Shown piece after piece: positions 42,393-52,615 of a DNA stretch of 64,000 nt. The notes beneath the pieces were generated by a model. It was not told the origin of the DNA. It did no database searches and worked only from the letters and a program-made list of their open reading frames with translations. Position numbers and translations under genes: made by a program. Source of the stretch: Paramacrobiotus metropolitanus (Eukaryota; Tardigrada; Eutardigrada; Parachela; Macrobiotidae); NCBI RefSeq assembly GCF_019649055.1, contig NW_026570221.1, positions 1,364,001-1,428,000 on the forward strand, read 5' to 3'. Position 1 is the first letter of the stretch, and each line of letters opens with the position of its first letter.

Positions 42393-44968
42393 AGTAAAAA
42401 TAACATCACAATTCCTGGTGAGCAGGTTAAAAAAAGATCAATAAAATGAGAGCATCATTTCGAGATTAGAAAAAGTAAACTCAAAGTCTTTGGTCCGGGG
42501 CTTTGGGCCGGGTGCTTATTCCGACTAGAGCTCGTCCGCTTAACGGGGGCTCCAGTCCACTGGAAGTCCGGTCATCTAGGTCCGAGGCATCGGTTCTCGG
42601 GATACCCAATGGTACCGGTTCAATTCACCGAGGGTCGGAGGTTCGACCCTATTGACTTCGGGTAAAGGGTATGGATCTCCGGTGTCGGGTGCGAAACGGG
42701 CGTGAAACACACTTTCCGACCGGGATCCTCCGGTAAAAGTTTGATTGGAACCCACTTTGCCGGGTAGGACAGGTCGTACTTACATCCAGCCGAGGTTCGT
42801 CGGGTGAGGTTGATGGAGAGGCACTGTCGCATGCGTGAATACCATAAGGTACCCTCTCTGGGTGCGAAATAAGGCCTATTGGGCCTTTGAATCGTTGGAT
42901 CCTCCGGGGAAGTCCGGTGATCCGAAGTTTGATCCGGGCAGAACCGTAATGTTGTGTCCTGTCACACTGCACCGCGCGGTGTAAACTACGTTCTGGTCCG
43001 AATGGTGAAATGGCCTCTGTGCGGGAGTCCGACTCTGTGCCCGGTTGGCTTCAAGGTTTTGAAGTCCGATGGTAGCCTCGGTGGCCGAGGGTCAGCTCCG
43101 GTTGCAAAATTAGAGTCCAAGCTCAGCCTCGGTTGCTGAGTCTAAGTCCATTGGCAGCCTCGGTACTCAAGTTAGAGTCGGGGTTGTACCCTCGGCTGCG
43201 CTGGCAAATAGGTACGGTGATGTTCCGCTCGGCTGAAAATCCTAAGTTCGTCCCTTGTCACCTATTGGGTAACTCGGAGAGGATGTTCGCCGGGGTTCGA
43301 AGGGTCGAGGCAGCCTCGGTACTAGAGGTAAAGTCCCGATGTACCCTCGGCTATGATGGCAGGTCGTGATTACGCGATGTGCTGGGTGTTCTGTCCGGTC
43401 AGGAATCCCAGATCCCTCTCTGGTTACCTATTGGGTAACACGTGGAGGGTGGGTTCCGGACTTTGAAGGTTGAAGTCCGAGGGTCCGAGGGTCGATTAGC
43501 CTCGGCTGATTGGTAGTTGACGATCTGATGGTCGCTTCCTCCCGGCAAAACCCTTATTAACGGTGTGGGTCGCCTATTGGGCAACTCTACCGAGGGTCTC
43601 ACCGGTAAGATGAAGTTGCTACCCTGGGCGACCTCCGTGTCCGGGGTAGCCTCGGTGGTGAGGTAGTCAGCATCTGGTAAGGCTGGTCCTAAGGCATCCT
43701 GCCCGGGCAAAACCCTTTTTTTAAAGTCTCCCGTCACCTGTTGGGTAATATGGAGAGGGTTAATGCCTCTGGACAGGGTCCGAGCAGGTATCCGAGGGTC
43801 AGTTAGCCTCGGTGTCTGGGGTCAATCGGCCTCTGGACAGGGTTCGAACCTCGGTAACGAGACTGGCCCAACATGCTCTGGTGGGAGTCCGCTTGATGCT
43901 GGAGATGTCCACCGGGTAACTAGCAAGAATCATGCAAAAGAGGCTCCTCAGCGGCTGTATAAGACCTAATTGGGTCTAAGCCGCGAGACAGACACTCTAA
44001 GTGTTAAAGACGGAGTCCATGCTGGTCCGTTCCCTCGGCTGATCCCGTGCTTCCACTTAGGCGGAAACACCCGGGATGCCGGAACGATGCTGGGACTAAG
44101 GGCCTATTGGGCCTCAAAGGGCATCTTTGCCGAGTTAGAGTCCGTGATTAGCCATGGTCTTCGGTGGGTGAGGTAGAGATCGTGGTTCTACGCGATCTGC
44201 GAAGGCTTGCATCCTCCGAGGGTCCTTCTGCCGGAGGAACAGGCCGGTGGAGCGAAGCGGATCGCGCCGCGCAGCACCGTCCCGTAACTTTTTTGGCGGC
44301 CTATTGGGTACCTTACCTGGAACCTATTGGGTTCAAGGGGAAGTTATCGAGGGTTCATGTGCCATATTCGACTTCGCTTCAAACCGTCCATTTCCGGAGG
44401 GTGAAGTCCATATTTTGGTGGTCCTGGCCAGAGCGGTCAGGTTCCAAGTCGGCCAAACCTCCTCTGGCCAGGGCCTGAAGGTTGATCAGGCCTAGCTGAG
44501 CACTTGCCCCGGAACCTATTGGGTTCGCAAGGTAGTTGTTAAGCCTTTCATGGGGTGGGGTCCGGTCAGGTCCGCTTCTTTGGACTCTGTCTTTCGATCC
44601 GAGGTATTTCCGTTCCCGCGATGTAGGTACCGTTGCTTCCCGCATCGGAGGAACGGAACTTAGAATTTTGATCCACGGGTGGAGGCCTATTGGGCCTCGT
44701 ACCCCGGAGCCTTTAGGGTCCGGTGAGGTATCGAGCAATCTCCGTATCCCTTATTGAGGGTCCGGTGAGGTAGCTGATCCTGGTTAATAGGCGCGGTCTG
44801 CGTTGGTAGCTTGTCGTGGTTCGAACTGCGGGATGGTCGGCCGACGATCTGCGGCTCCTCCGATTGGGTTCCATCTGGGGTATACGTCTCTATTGGAGAC
44901 GTCGCCATGTCCGTGTGACCGGTTTTGCGGTTAGCCTAACCCTATTGGGGTCCAGCTACCGGTCTCTC
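42393..44968 (-). other. 2.6-kb non-coding 3' region of the LTR element, dense in short hairpins
   Basis: No long ORF in the sense strand. The region is built from irregular repeats of GCCTCGG / CCGAGG, AAGTCCGA and the TATTG-loop hairpin, often spaced 100-250 bp. A 33-bp block beginning GACTGGCCCAACATGCT, present in the LTR (about 42,091), recurs at about 43,861. The region may be a packaging or regulatory region, or the residue of a decayed ORF. The hairpin density favours a structural role. Confidence 0.6.
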
Positions 44969-46050
44969 TTATTCTAAGTCCACGTTGACCGGGGCTCCAC
45001 CACCCAAGTGGGAGCCTTCCGAGTCATCATCCTTATCCCGTCGTCCTGGGTGGTTTGAGGATGTAGCCTCCTGGGTACAGGCTGACTGCGATTCCGAGGC
45101 TTCCTGTCCGGGCTTTTCGGCTTTAGTTCGGCGGGCTTTGCGTCGTCGGCGGTTCCTGCCCGAGGATGACGAACCAGGCCACATATTATACCTGTAGGAT
45201 GACTTACCCTCGGGCATCGGTGGAGATGTGAACCCGGGTGGCAAGTGGCGATGGGTCCGGCACCATTCCGAGAGGGTCGACGCCTCGTCGACATCCTTTT
45301 CGTCGTCTGGGTGGTACTGGTACTCCTTGTGCCATCGCTCTGCTGTCAGCAGGAAGTCACGCAGCCATAATCCCACCACTGTGTCTCTCACTGGCGTACT
45401 CAGCTGGGCCACCGCCGTCCGTAGTCGGGGCGGGATGTTGTTGTTCCGGTACGCACAGTACAGAGTGTAATGGCTGTGATGGTGGCCAAGTCGGGCCGCG
45501 AAAATCAGTCGCAAAGCCGTCTGGAAAGCCATCGGAGCATCTCCCCGGGCTTCGGTTTCAATGTTGCCAAGGTATTCAGGCAAACCCTGGGCCGCTCTGG
45601 CTGCAGTGATCACCATGGCTGTTTGTGCCTCGGTGAGTACGAACTGCGCCACCCATTCCGTATGGTCCGTGACCTCTCGTTCCGAGGCATACAACGGGAG
45701 CTGACTCAGCTGAGACCAGTCAAGATGGTCGAATGGCAGTCCCAAGGTTGCTGGGTCGGTCGCGCTAGGCAAACCGTTCGTCCGGTAGTACGGGAATCCG
45801 ATGCCATAGGCCAACCGATCATTCATCTCAAAGTCCTCCGACAATTGCCGATGTTCAAACATCTGTTGGTATCCGGAGCGGTCGAGGAAGGTTCGAAGGT
45901 CGTTGACCAGGTGCCAGACTTGGTTGCGTCGGTCTTCCCGGTACTGCATGGTTCCCATGATATAATTCGTCCGTTCCGTCAGGTGTGGGATTTCCACCGC
46001 AATGCCCTGTCGGCGTGCATGGTCGTACCGAGGGTCATGCTGGCCTGGTA
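44969..46050 (-). CDS. Post-pol ORF, terminal segment: helical domain with basic tail
   Basis: The open frame from 45,997 to the stop at 44,969 extends upstream without a Met into 46,050. About 230 residues look globular and helical, with conserved-looking W, H and Y positions (for example WHLVNDLRTFLDRSGY, WLRDFLLTAERWHKEY). A short basic run (GRNRRRRKARRTKAEK) and an acidic Ser-rich end follow. A compact helical domain followed by a basic tail is reminiscent of a capsid-nucleocapsid layout, but no capsid signature or zinc knuckle is visible. I do not recognise the family. It is separated by a frameshift from the preceding segment (46,422-46,051). Confidence 0.5.
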
Positions 46051-47785
46051 CTACCGGGTCCGGGTCGGGTAATGGACGTTATCCGGGGCTGGTAGGTCGG
46101 ACTCGTCAGTGTCGACGTGATGGTCCCACATTTCTTCCTGGGGACCCACGGCTAGGTGTTTAGCCGAGCCAGGTTCCAGCTGGTCCGACTCATTGAGCCT
46201 CCGCTTGACTGGGGTATCTTCCATTTCGATCTCCGGGGATGCCGAGCGTTCTAAGTCCCGGTCCCACTGTTGGATGTTGTCAACCATCCGCTGGAGAAAT
46301 GGAGGAAGCGAAGAGACTGTCGCTGGCTGCCATACTCGTAGGCTGCCATAGCGACTGGCCCAACACAGCTGCCATAGCGACAGCCCGCTTCTTCTGATAG
46401 TCATCGCCCATCTGCTGCGCAATCTCCTTCATCCGTTCGGTGAGGTTATGGTACTCACGGATGGTCTCGTTGGAGTCGTTGTCAGGCAAATTGTCGCGGC
46501 GACTCTTGAGGGCGTTATAGTAGTTACGCTCCGCGCTCGCAGCCCGATTGATACAATCATCCCTTTCGGTCATGGTCAGGTCCTTTATGGAGTCCATGGC
46601 CGGGTCATTATGGTACTGACGATGAGTCTGGTTACTAACCGCGGGCCCTAATTGGGGCTGCACAGCCGGTTGTACCTGACGCTCAACCGTTACTTCGGCT
46701 GCTATGTCCGGCACCGAGGTTGACATCGATGCTGTGCTGCCCGGCTCTTTTGCCGCTATCTCCAGTTTTGCCGGAGACGAAGTGTCCCTTCGTTCTTGGG
46801 AGGGTTGCCGAGGGGTCCGTTTCGGGGAAAACCTCGGTGTTGGAGGCTGGATAGGGGTCATACTGGGTAACCGGTTCGGTTGAGACAGAGCCCTAGTTGG
46901 GGACACCTGTTTCACCGGGGACCTAATTCGTCCACTCGTTGACCGAGGCTCGGTCGAGAGCCTTGATGTTACCCGGAGATCTTCCAACAGGGCTTGTTGC
47001 CACTGTCGCTCCTCGTCGCTATCCTCCGCACCATAGACGTTAGGGTCATCATAGCCTCCCGAGTTGTCGGGTTCGGTTTCGCGGACAAGGTCGGTTTTGA
47101 CTTGGCCTTCCTCCAGGGGTGGTTCACGGATGTATACGGCCGGGTTAATCCTTGGGTTGCGTAACATCTGGACATAGTCCAAAACCACCCTCGGTAACTT
47201 CTGTTGGCGAAGTACCTGCATGCTGCTTCGGAAGGCCATAAGCCTTCGTATAATGGTGTCTCGATCGGCTGCAAAGTCCAGGATCTTCTGGGTTATGCGG
47301 TTCCGATCTCTTGACGACATTTTGTGCTCCACTTGTCCTCCCGTGAGTTCACCCTCTTGGATGACTTGGTAAAATTCAGCCTGTTTGATCTGGTCTACCA
47401 GTTGATTGTGGTAAACCAAGGCTTCTCGTTCCGTGGCGGTTAAGTCCGGTTGGATGACCCGCAATACTAACTAAGGCTGGGGGGCCGTCTTGTGGCTCTC
47501 TCCCGGCGTCGGTCGTACCTTCTGACGGGACTTCAGTGGGTTTGAAGTCGTTTCCCGCATCATGATCTCCCGGACCTGTTCGAGGGTCCGGACCTGTCTC
47601 GGTGGTGATGAGAACAGCTTCCGTTTCGGGCCTTGATCCTCATTCCGATCCTTTGATCGAGGCTTCCTCGCGAATTTAGGCGAATCTGGGCCTCCGGGCT
47701 GATGGATAGCCCTACCATCCGGGGTTCTCTCCGGGTCATCTGACTGTTCAGTCGGACGACAAGCACCTGTTCCGTCGGATGACAA
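46051..47785 (-). CDS. Post-pol ORF, middle segment, broken by a stop and an LTR-derived insertion
   Basis: Sense segments are 47,785-47,471, 47,464-46,280 (394 aa) and 46,422-46,051, in changing frames. The main segment starts in a helical, charged region (TATEREALVYHNQLVDQIKQ), continues with an acidic/proline-rich linker and ends in a helical stretch (ERMKEIAQQMGDDYQKKRA). A stop at 47,471 interrupts an otherwise continuous frame. At 46,315-46,365 a 51-bp copy of LTR sequence (42,053-42,103) sits in the coding region and shifts the frame; the downstream frame resumes with LPPFLQRMVDNIQQWDRDLE. Function unknown. Confidence 0.5.
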
Positions 47786-50700
47786 GCACCTGTTCCGTTC
47801 GTTTTGGCCCGGCCGAACCGCCTGTTGGGGGTACCGGCAATGTTGTTGGCCTCGGTGCCTTACTTGTACTCGGTCGCTCCGGGGTTAAGTCTCGTGTCCG
47901 AGTATAAGCTTCCCGTTCCGCTGTGGAGGGCTCGAGGTTCTGTTCTTCGCCTTCTAAGGGTGGGACATCCATGGGCTCACCGGGCGGCGTAGCTGGTTTG
48001 GCAGATGGCTTAGTCTGTTGGGCTTTTCGCTCTGCAGCCTCGCGTCGCTTGTTACGGTAGTAACCCTCGGTGATCCGCTTTATATCTTGCAGCGCCTGAA
48101 TTAGGGTCTCCTCGGTGTCCGAAGATCTCGCTGCCGATAGAGTAAGTATGGTGGCAATGGTTTTTCGGCTTGTGTCCAAGGTATTGGTGTCAACATCGAG
48201 CCTTGCCGCCCTAGGGTCCCAGGCGTTCATGGCATGCAGTTGGGCATGCATCTCATGACTGGCATCCTCGGCTCGCTGAAGTGCGCGCCGAATGGTTTCT
48301 TCCATTCCGGGTACTGCCAGTGGCCAATTTCCTGACGGTGGGGTAGCCGTTGAGGGTGGCTTGATGGTCGGTCTCCGGGTCGATTGGACAGATTTACCCT
48401 GCTCTGGGGGTTCGATCTGCCTGATCCGAGACTGATCCCTGGAGGCTCGATCTGCCTCTCGCTGTTCTTTAGCCTGCTTTTCTTCCTCATAGTCCCGGAT
48501 GAAGCCCGATAGCCAAAGCACGCATGATTGCAGCTGAGCCTGGTTGTACTGATGCTTCGGAGTTTCCGGGTGTAGGAGTATTCGGGTTGCCCGGGTGTGA
48601 TTCTCCACTTCGGTGATGTCACCATCCAATTTGAAGAATTCCGCGCTGTGACGGTCGCAAAAGCCTCGGCGAGTCCGCATCTCAGTCAAGATATTATTTG
48701 CCCGAGTCATGGCTTCAACTATGTAGGGTTGAGCGTCGGGCGGCAGGACTCCCGGGTCCGATATATTTTTTATCGTCCGCACTACTGAGCGTGGTGAAAG
48801 ACGCTGAGACGGTGCAACCTGTTGGGTCGCTACCGGCCGTTCCGGTTGCTGCGGTGGATTCGCAGAGGCTTGGGTCGGCGGGTTGGCCGGAGGCTGAGTT
48901 GCCCGGTTTGCCGAGGCTTGGGTCGGCTGAGTGGCCGGAGGCTGAGGTGGAACCGTTTTGCGGTTCTCTTCCTCATGCTCCCTTTTTGCCAATGCCACTT
49001 CCAGGTCAGCTCTTAAGCTCTCAAGGTCCATTGTGGCCATCTTATGCTGGTCTTGGATCCGCTCCTTCAGCTTCTTCTGAGCCGGGGTCCGATCCTCTAA
49101 TTGGTTAGCCTGGACGGTTAAGTCCCGGACATAGCCTTCGTTGAGGGCTATGTCGTCACGGATGATTTGGATTTCCTGCTCCGTCGGGGCTGGTTCAGGT
49201 TGGATTGGCCCTAGTGGGTTGGCCTGTAAAGGTCCAGGGTTCCGAGGTTGAGCCTCCTTGTGGCTTCTTTCCTCTAACTTCCTCCGGAGTTTTTCGGCGT
49301 GTCCACGAGCTATATCACGCTGTTCGGTGGTGGTCCGTCGGGTAACGTCGTCACCCGGCTGCAGCGTGGCGATCCGCTGGGTCAAAAGGTCCGCTGTTAG
49401 CTCGGTTTCGGCTAAGTCCCTCCGCAATTCTTCGGTAGTTATAGTAATACCGAAGTCCATTTCCGGCGGGTCATCGAACATCTCGATGTCCGGTGAGGGT
49501 ATCGGTGACGGAGGTTCCGACATCGGTGATACACTTCGGTGTGAGCCAGGGCCGGGGGTCACTGTTGGTTCCCCTTCTCGACTGTGGCTTCGGCTCGGGC
49601 TGTATTCCGAGTATTCGTCCGAGTCCAGGTCACCTTCTTCGGCGATGCGTCTCCCGAGGTATCCGAGTAGCGCATCTAATTCCCGAACGTCGGCCGGTGC
49701 TGTTGGCATTCCGGCCTCAGTGAGCCTGGCGACATGGCGGAGGTTACTCTCCAGGTTACACCGGTCGCTGAACCACTTTGATTGTTCTGGGTCACCGTGG
49801 TAGGGCTTTCCTTGCCATTGATCTGACCGTTCCAAGGTGGTCTTGAGCTTGTGGCCCTTTTCTAAGGTCTTTCTGATCTCTTGCCACTTCCAAAGTCTGG
49901 CTTCGGCTTCGTCGGGCCGGTTTGATGGATCATCGGAGACGACTATGCCGTAGTTGTCGGCGCGTCGCTCGATGGAAGACAAAAGTCTCGGGAGCTCGCG
50001 GGTTTCCCAGGGTCCTGTTGGGAGCCCTTCCCATACGAGGCCTGTGATATCTGCAGACTCCCGGTTGACCTCGGTGATAAGGTCGGAGACTCGTCGGGCC
50101 GCCTCTTGTCCGTTGAGGCTATAGGCCTGTTCACGGCGTTTCATCAGCATCGTTATGATGTTGTCGTTGAGCCTCCTTGCTCGGTTGACTCTTTCCCAGA
50201 GTGCCATTCTGTCTCTGGCTCTGTCATACGCCTGGCGGGTTGCGGGACTCGGTTGTTGCCCTTCCGGTCCGGCTCCCTCAGTTAGATTGAAGGTCGCTAT
50301 TTGTTGCTCTACGTATGCTACCGCGCCTTCTAAGATCCACCTGTCACGGAATCCTATTGGGATTTTGTCATAGCTCAGGCGGTGTATTTCTCCGAGCTTC
50401 AATTGGATCTCAATAATGAGTTTCTCAGTTTCTGCCCACTGTTCCGATTCGAAGGGGTATCGGTCTTGGCGCCGACGTTGTTCCGTTAGGAGCACGAGTC
50501 CTTGTTGCCGAGTTTTGCGGATGTCTACCAGTGCGTCCGACTTGGCTACGTTGCGCGGGGTCGGTGACGTCGGGTTTTGATTGTCATCAATGATCCTGCG
50601 CAGGTTCCGGAATGCTTGCCGGGACTGCTGAATCTGCTGCGGGGTCAAGTTAGTGACTTCGGTTGACCGTCGGAGCATGTAGGAATCGTGCATGATACGG

Positions 50701-51290
50701 TTGATGGCCAATTCCTGGTCCAAGTATCGAGGGTCGGTTGGCAAGGTTTCACGGTGCTCGCGGTTGAGACGTTCGGCCAAGTCGTCCGACTCCCTCAAGG
50801 TTGCGTAAACCTGTAGCCGGCTTGGGCTCGCATCCCGATTATCCGGGGTTCTTGTTGCTGCAGCCGAAGCCCCCATAGTTGTGGTTGCGACGGCTGATCC
50901 CCATTCTCTTCCGCGGGCGGTTGATCCGGATACATTATCCGCTCTCTGAGGGGGTACCGCTTGGGATTTTAAGGTCCAGTAATAGTCGGAAGCCTCCCAC
51001 ATTTGGGAGTCTAAGGTCCGGTAATGATCTCGGAGTTGCTGAAGTTGGTCTTCCGTTAAAGGGGTTTGTGCCACCAGCTTCCGGAGTATTTCGACTCCCG
51101 TGGTTAGGGTGTTGGTCCACGCCTGTATATCTCGTCTCGGTCTGTTCCCCGAGGCTTCGACCTGGAGCAGCCTCTTGTCCTGCATTTGTTCGATCACGGC
51201 TCTAGTATGTGCGAGTAATGCGTGTACTTCGGCCGTCGAAGGGTGGGGAGGAGGGTTGGTCGATCCAGCCGAAGCCCCAGTAGTTGCGGT
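47748..51290 (-). CDS. Post-pol ORF, large coiled-coil and proline-rich segment (about 1,150-1,180 aa)
   Basis: The longest open frame in the window (51,197-47,748) stays open upstream of its first listed codon to about 51,290. It alternates charged helical stretches with P/Q/T-rich linkers (for example a run of PPTQASANPP-like repeats), an acidic Ser-rich part (DSDEYSEYSPSRSHS) and repeated 'R(A)xxILxExR' helices. There are no Cys/His fingers, no transmembrane segment and no enzyme motif. The frame ends because a 23-bp unit is tandemly duplicated (47,753-47,775 and 47,776-47,798); the coding sense continues in the next frame. It is probably a structural, gag-like or particle-associated protein, but that is inference only. 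Confidence 0.6.
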   Translation of the reverse strand, partial: TATTGASAGSTNPPPHPSTAEVHALLAHTRAVIEQMQDKRLLQVEASGNRPRRDIQAWTNTLTTGVEILRKLVAQTPLTEDQLQQLRDHYRTLDSQMWEASDYYWTLKSQAVPPQRADNVSGSTARGREWGSAVATTTMGASAAATRTPDNRDASPSRLQVYATLRESDDLAERLNREHRETLPTDPRYLDQELAINRIMHDSYMLRRSTEVTNLTPQQIQQSRQAFRNLRRIIDDNQNPTSPTPRNVAKSDALVDIRKTRQQGLVLLTEQRRRQDRYPFESEQWAETEKLIIEIQLKLGEIHRLSYDKIPIGFRDRWILEGAVAYVEQQIATFNLTEGAGPEGQQPSPATRQAYDRARDRMALWERVNRARRLNDNIITMLMKRREQAYSLNGQEAARRVSDLITEVNRESADITGLVWEGLPTGPWETRELPRLLSSIERRADNYGIVVSDDPSNRPDEAEARLWKWQEIRKTLEKGHKLKTTLERSDQWQGKPYHGDPEQSKWFSDRCNLESNLRHVARLTEAGMPTAPADVRELDALLGYLGRRIAEEGDLDSDEYSEYSPSRSHSREGEPTVTPGPGSHRSVSPMSEPPSPIPSPDIEMFDDPPEMDFGITITTEELRRDLAETELTADLLTQRIATLQPGDDVTRRTTTEQRDIARGHAEKLRRKLEERSHKEAQPRNPGPLQANPLGPIQPEPAPTEQEIQIIRDDIALNEGYVRDLTVQANQLEDRTPAQKKLKERIQDQHKMATMDLESLRADLEVALAKREHEEENRKTVPPQPPATQPTQASANRATQPPANPPTQASANPPQQPERPVATQQVAPSQRLSPRSVVRTIKNISDPGVLPPDAQPYIVEAMTRANNILTEMRTRRGFCDRHSAEFFKLDGDITEVENHTRATRILLHPETPKHQYNQAQLQSCVLWLSGFIRDYEEEKQAKEQREADRASRDQSRIRQIEPPEQGKSVQSTRRPTIKPPSTATPPSGNWPLAVPGMEETIRRALQRAEDASHEMHAQLHAMNAWDPRAARLDVDTNTLDTSRKTIATILTLSAARSSDTEETLIQALQDIKRITEGYYRNKRREAAERKAQQTKPSAKPATPPGEPMDVPPLEGEEQNLEPSTAEREAYTRTRDLTPERPSTSKAPRPTTLPVPPTGGSAGPKRTEQVLVIRRNRCLSSD
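47753..47798. repeat. 23-bp tandem duplication that shifts the frame
   Basis: The units begin CGGACGACAAGCACCTG and CGGATGACAAGCACCTG and differ by one base. Because 23 is not a multiple of three, the duplication separates the ~1,150-aa frame from the 105-codon frame that follows. Confidence 0.9.
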
Positions 51291-51292
51291 TG

Positions 51293-52441
51293 CTAAGGCT
51301 GGCCCTCTCTCCGAGGCTGGGGTTTCGGAGGTTGACTTCCGGGCCCGGGTATGGCCCGGGTATCCTGGATGTATTGTTCCAGCTCCTTCATCTCCGAGTT
51401 CAGTCGGGTCAATTCCTGCGCAAAGTTAGGGTCGCTCAACTTGAGAGCTTCTATTTTGCGCTGGACGATGGTCCATTCACTTTCAGCTTCCATAAGACCC
51501 AATGTGAGTTCTTCCGAGGGTCGGATCTGCCTTCGCGATCCGGCCGAAGATGCGGCCGAGATCGGTTCAACCGTGATTGCGGCTGCCGAAGGTCTGGCTG
51601 TCGAGGGTCCGGCTGTCGAAGGTCCGGCTGTTGGTTGTGCCGGGGTTACTTCCGCCGATGATGTTGGAGGCTTCAGTCGTTTCAACATGTGGACCAAGAA
51701 GGCCTTCGTTCCGTCCTCGTAGTATCGAGTGAACGGGGATGGCGTCCGTTGACGTTCCGGCCGAGCCGTCGCTGATACCACCGGAGGCATTTTTGTGCCA
51801 TCCTGCCGTGGCGCCGCCGGTAATGTCGGCTGCTGCGAGGCTCCAATGGGTCCAGTGACCAAGGTATATCCCATCAGAGGGTTGACCGCGCCGCCTTGTG
51901 GCTGGTTCATACCCATCTGGTTACACCATTGAGTGAACATGGCGAACATTTGGTTCGGCATGGGGTTTATCCCGGCTTGAGTCATCAGCGGCCCTATTGG
52001 GGCCGGCTGGATGCTCGTCACCGTAATCGGGATGTATGGTACCGTGGGTGGCATAACTGGTCCGGGGATGAATGGTCCCGGTAGAAGTGGCGGGCGGATC
52101 TGACCTATTGGGTCGATCGGTACTGCCGGTGCATTCTGACCAGTGGCCGCGCTCACATTCACCAAAAGTCCAGTTTCGTCGAGCATAGTGCCCGGTGGCA
52201 AGGTCTGGAGGGGGATTGTCCGGGGTTGAGTGACCATCCGTGACCCGACCGTTAAACCTGCCAAAGAATCTGCCGCTATGTTCGCATGCGGATTTGTTAC
52301 CTGTGGGATAGGGGTCTGGGTGGCCGAACGCGTTTCTGCCCGTGAACCCGATCGGTTGTGCGGGTACGGCTGGGGTCGTCGGTTGTCGCGTCGGCTACTG
52401 TTCGATCCACTCGATGGAGGGTCTCGTCGTCGGTCAGACAT
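51293..52441 (-). CDS. Post-pol ORF, first segment (382 aa, basic N-terminus, proline-rich)
   Basis: It starts at an ATG (52,441) about 175 nt after the integrase stop. Residues 1-45 are Arg/Ser-rich (MSDRRRDPPSSGSNSSRRDN). The centre is Pro/Ile-rich with repeated PIG (from embedded hairpins), followed by MPNQMFAMFTQWCNQMG. The C-terminal 70 residues predict a coiled coil (SEWTIVQRKIEALKLSDPNF). A single frameshift near 51,290 separates it from the next, larger segment, so the two were probably one protein. No known domain. Confidence 0.55.
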   Translation of the reverse strand: MSDRRRDPPSSGSNSSRRDNRRPQPYPHNRSGSRAETRSATQTPIPQVTNPHANIAADSLAGLTVGSRMVTQPRTIPLQTLPPGTMLDETGLLVNVSAATGQNAPAVPIDPIGQIRPPLLPGPFIPGPVMPPTVPYIPITVTSIQPAPIGPLMTQAGINPMPNQMFAMFTQWCNQMGMNQPQGGAVNPLMGYTLVTGPIGASQQPTLPAAPRQDGTKMPPVVSATARPERQRTPSPFTRYYEDGTKAFLVHMLKRLKPPTSSAEVTPAQPTAGPSTAGPSTARPSAAAITVEPISAASSAGSRRQIRPSEELTLGLMEAESEWTIVQRKIEALKLSDPNFAQELTRLNSEMKELEQYIQDTRAIPGPGSQPPKPQPRREGQP

Positions 52442-52615
52442 CGTGATAGGAGGCTATTAGGATAAAGGAGATACGGCTCGTTAGCATTCTGATAAGGCCG
52501 AATAAGTTCAACTGAAGATTCCATGCACAACTGAAGAGGTTCCATTCCGACACCAAAGGTCCATTCTTAACTATGTCCTAGCTAAGTCCTAACTTATTCT
52601 AAGTTAACTATGGCC

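Noticed and set aside
44884-44902. Intrinsic terminator
   Set aside because: The stem-loop has no U-tract and belongs to the dispersed TATTG-loop family; bacterial-type termination is not expected here.
48698-49108. Plus-strand ORFs opposite the giant element (for example 48,698-49,108, 45,470-46,072, 49,258-49,803)
   Set aside because: They are antisense shadows of GC-rich coding sequence with no domain of their own.
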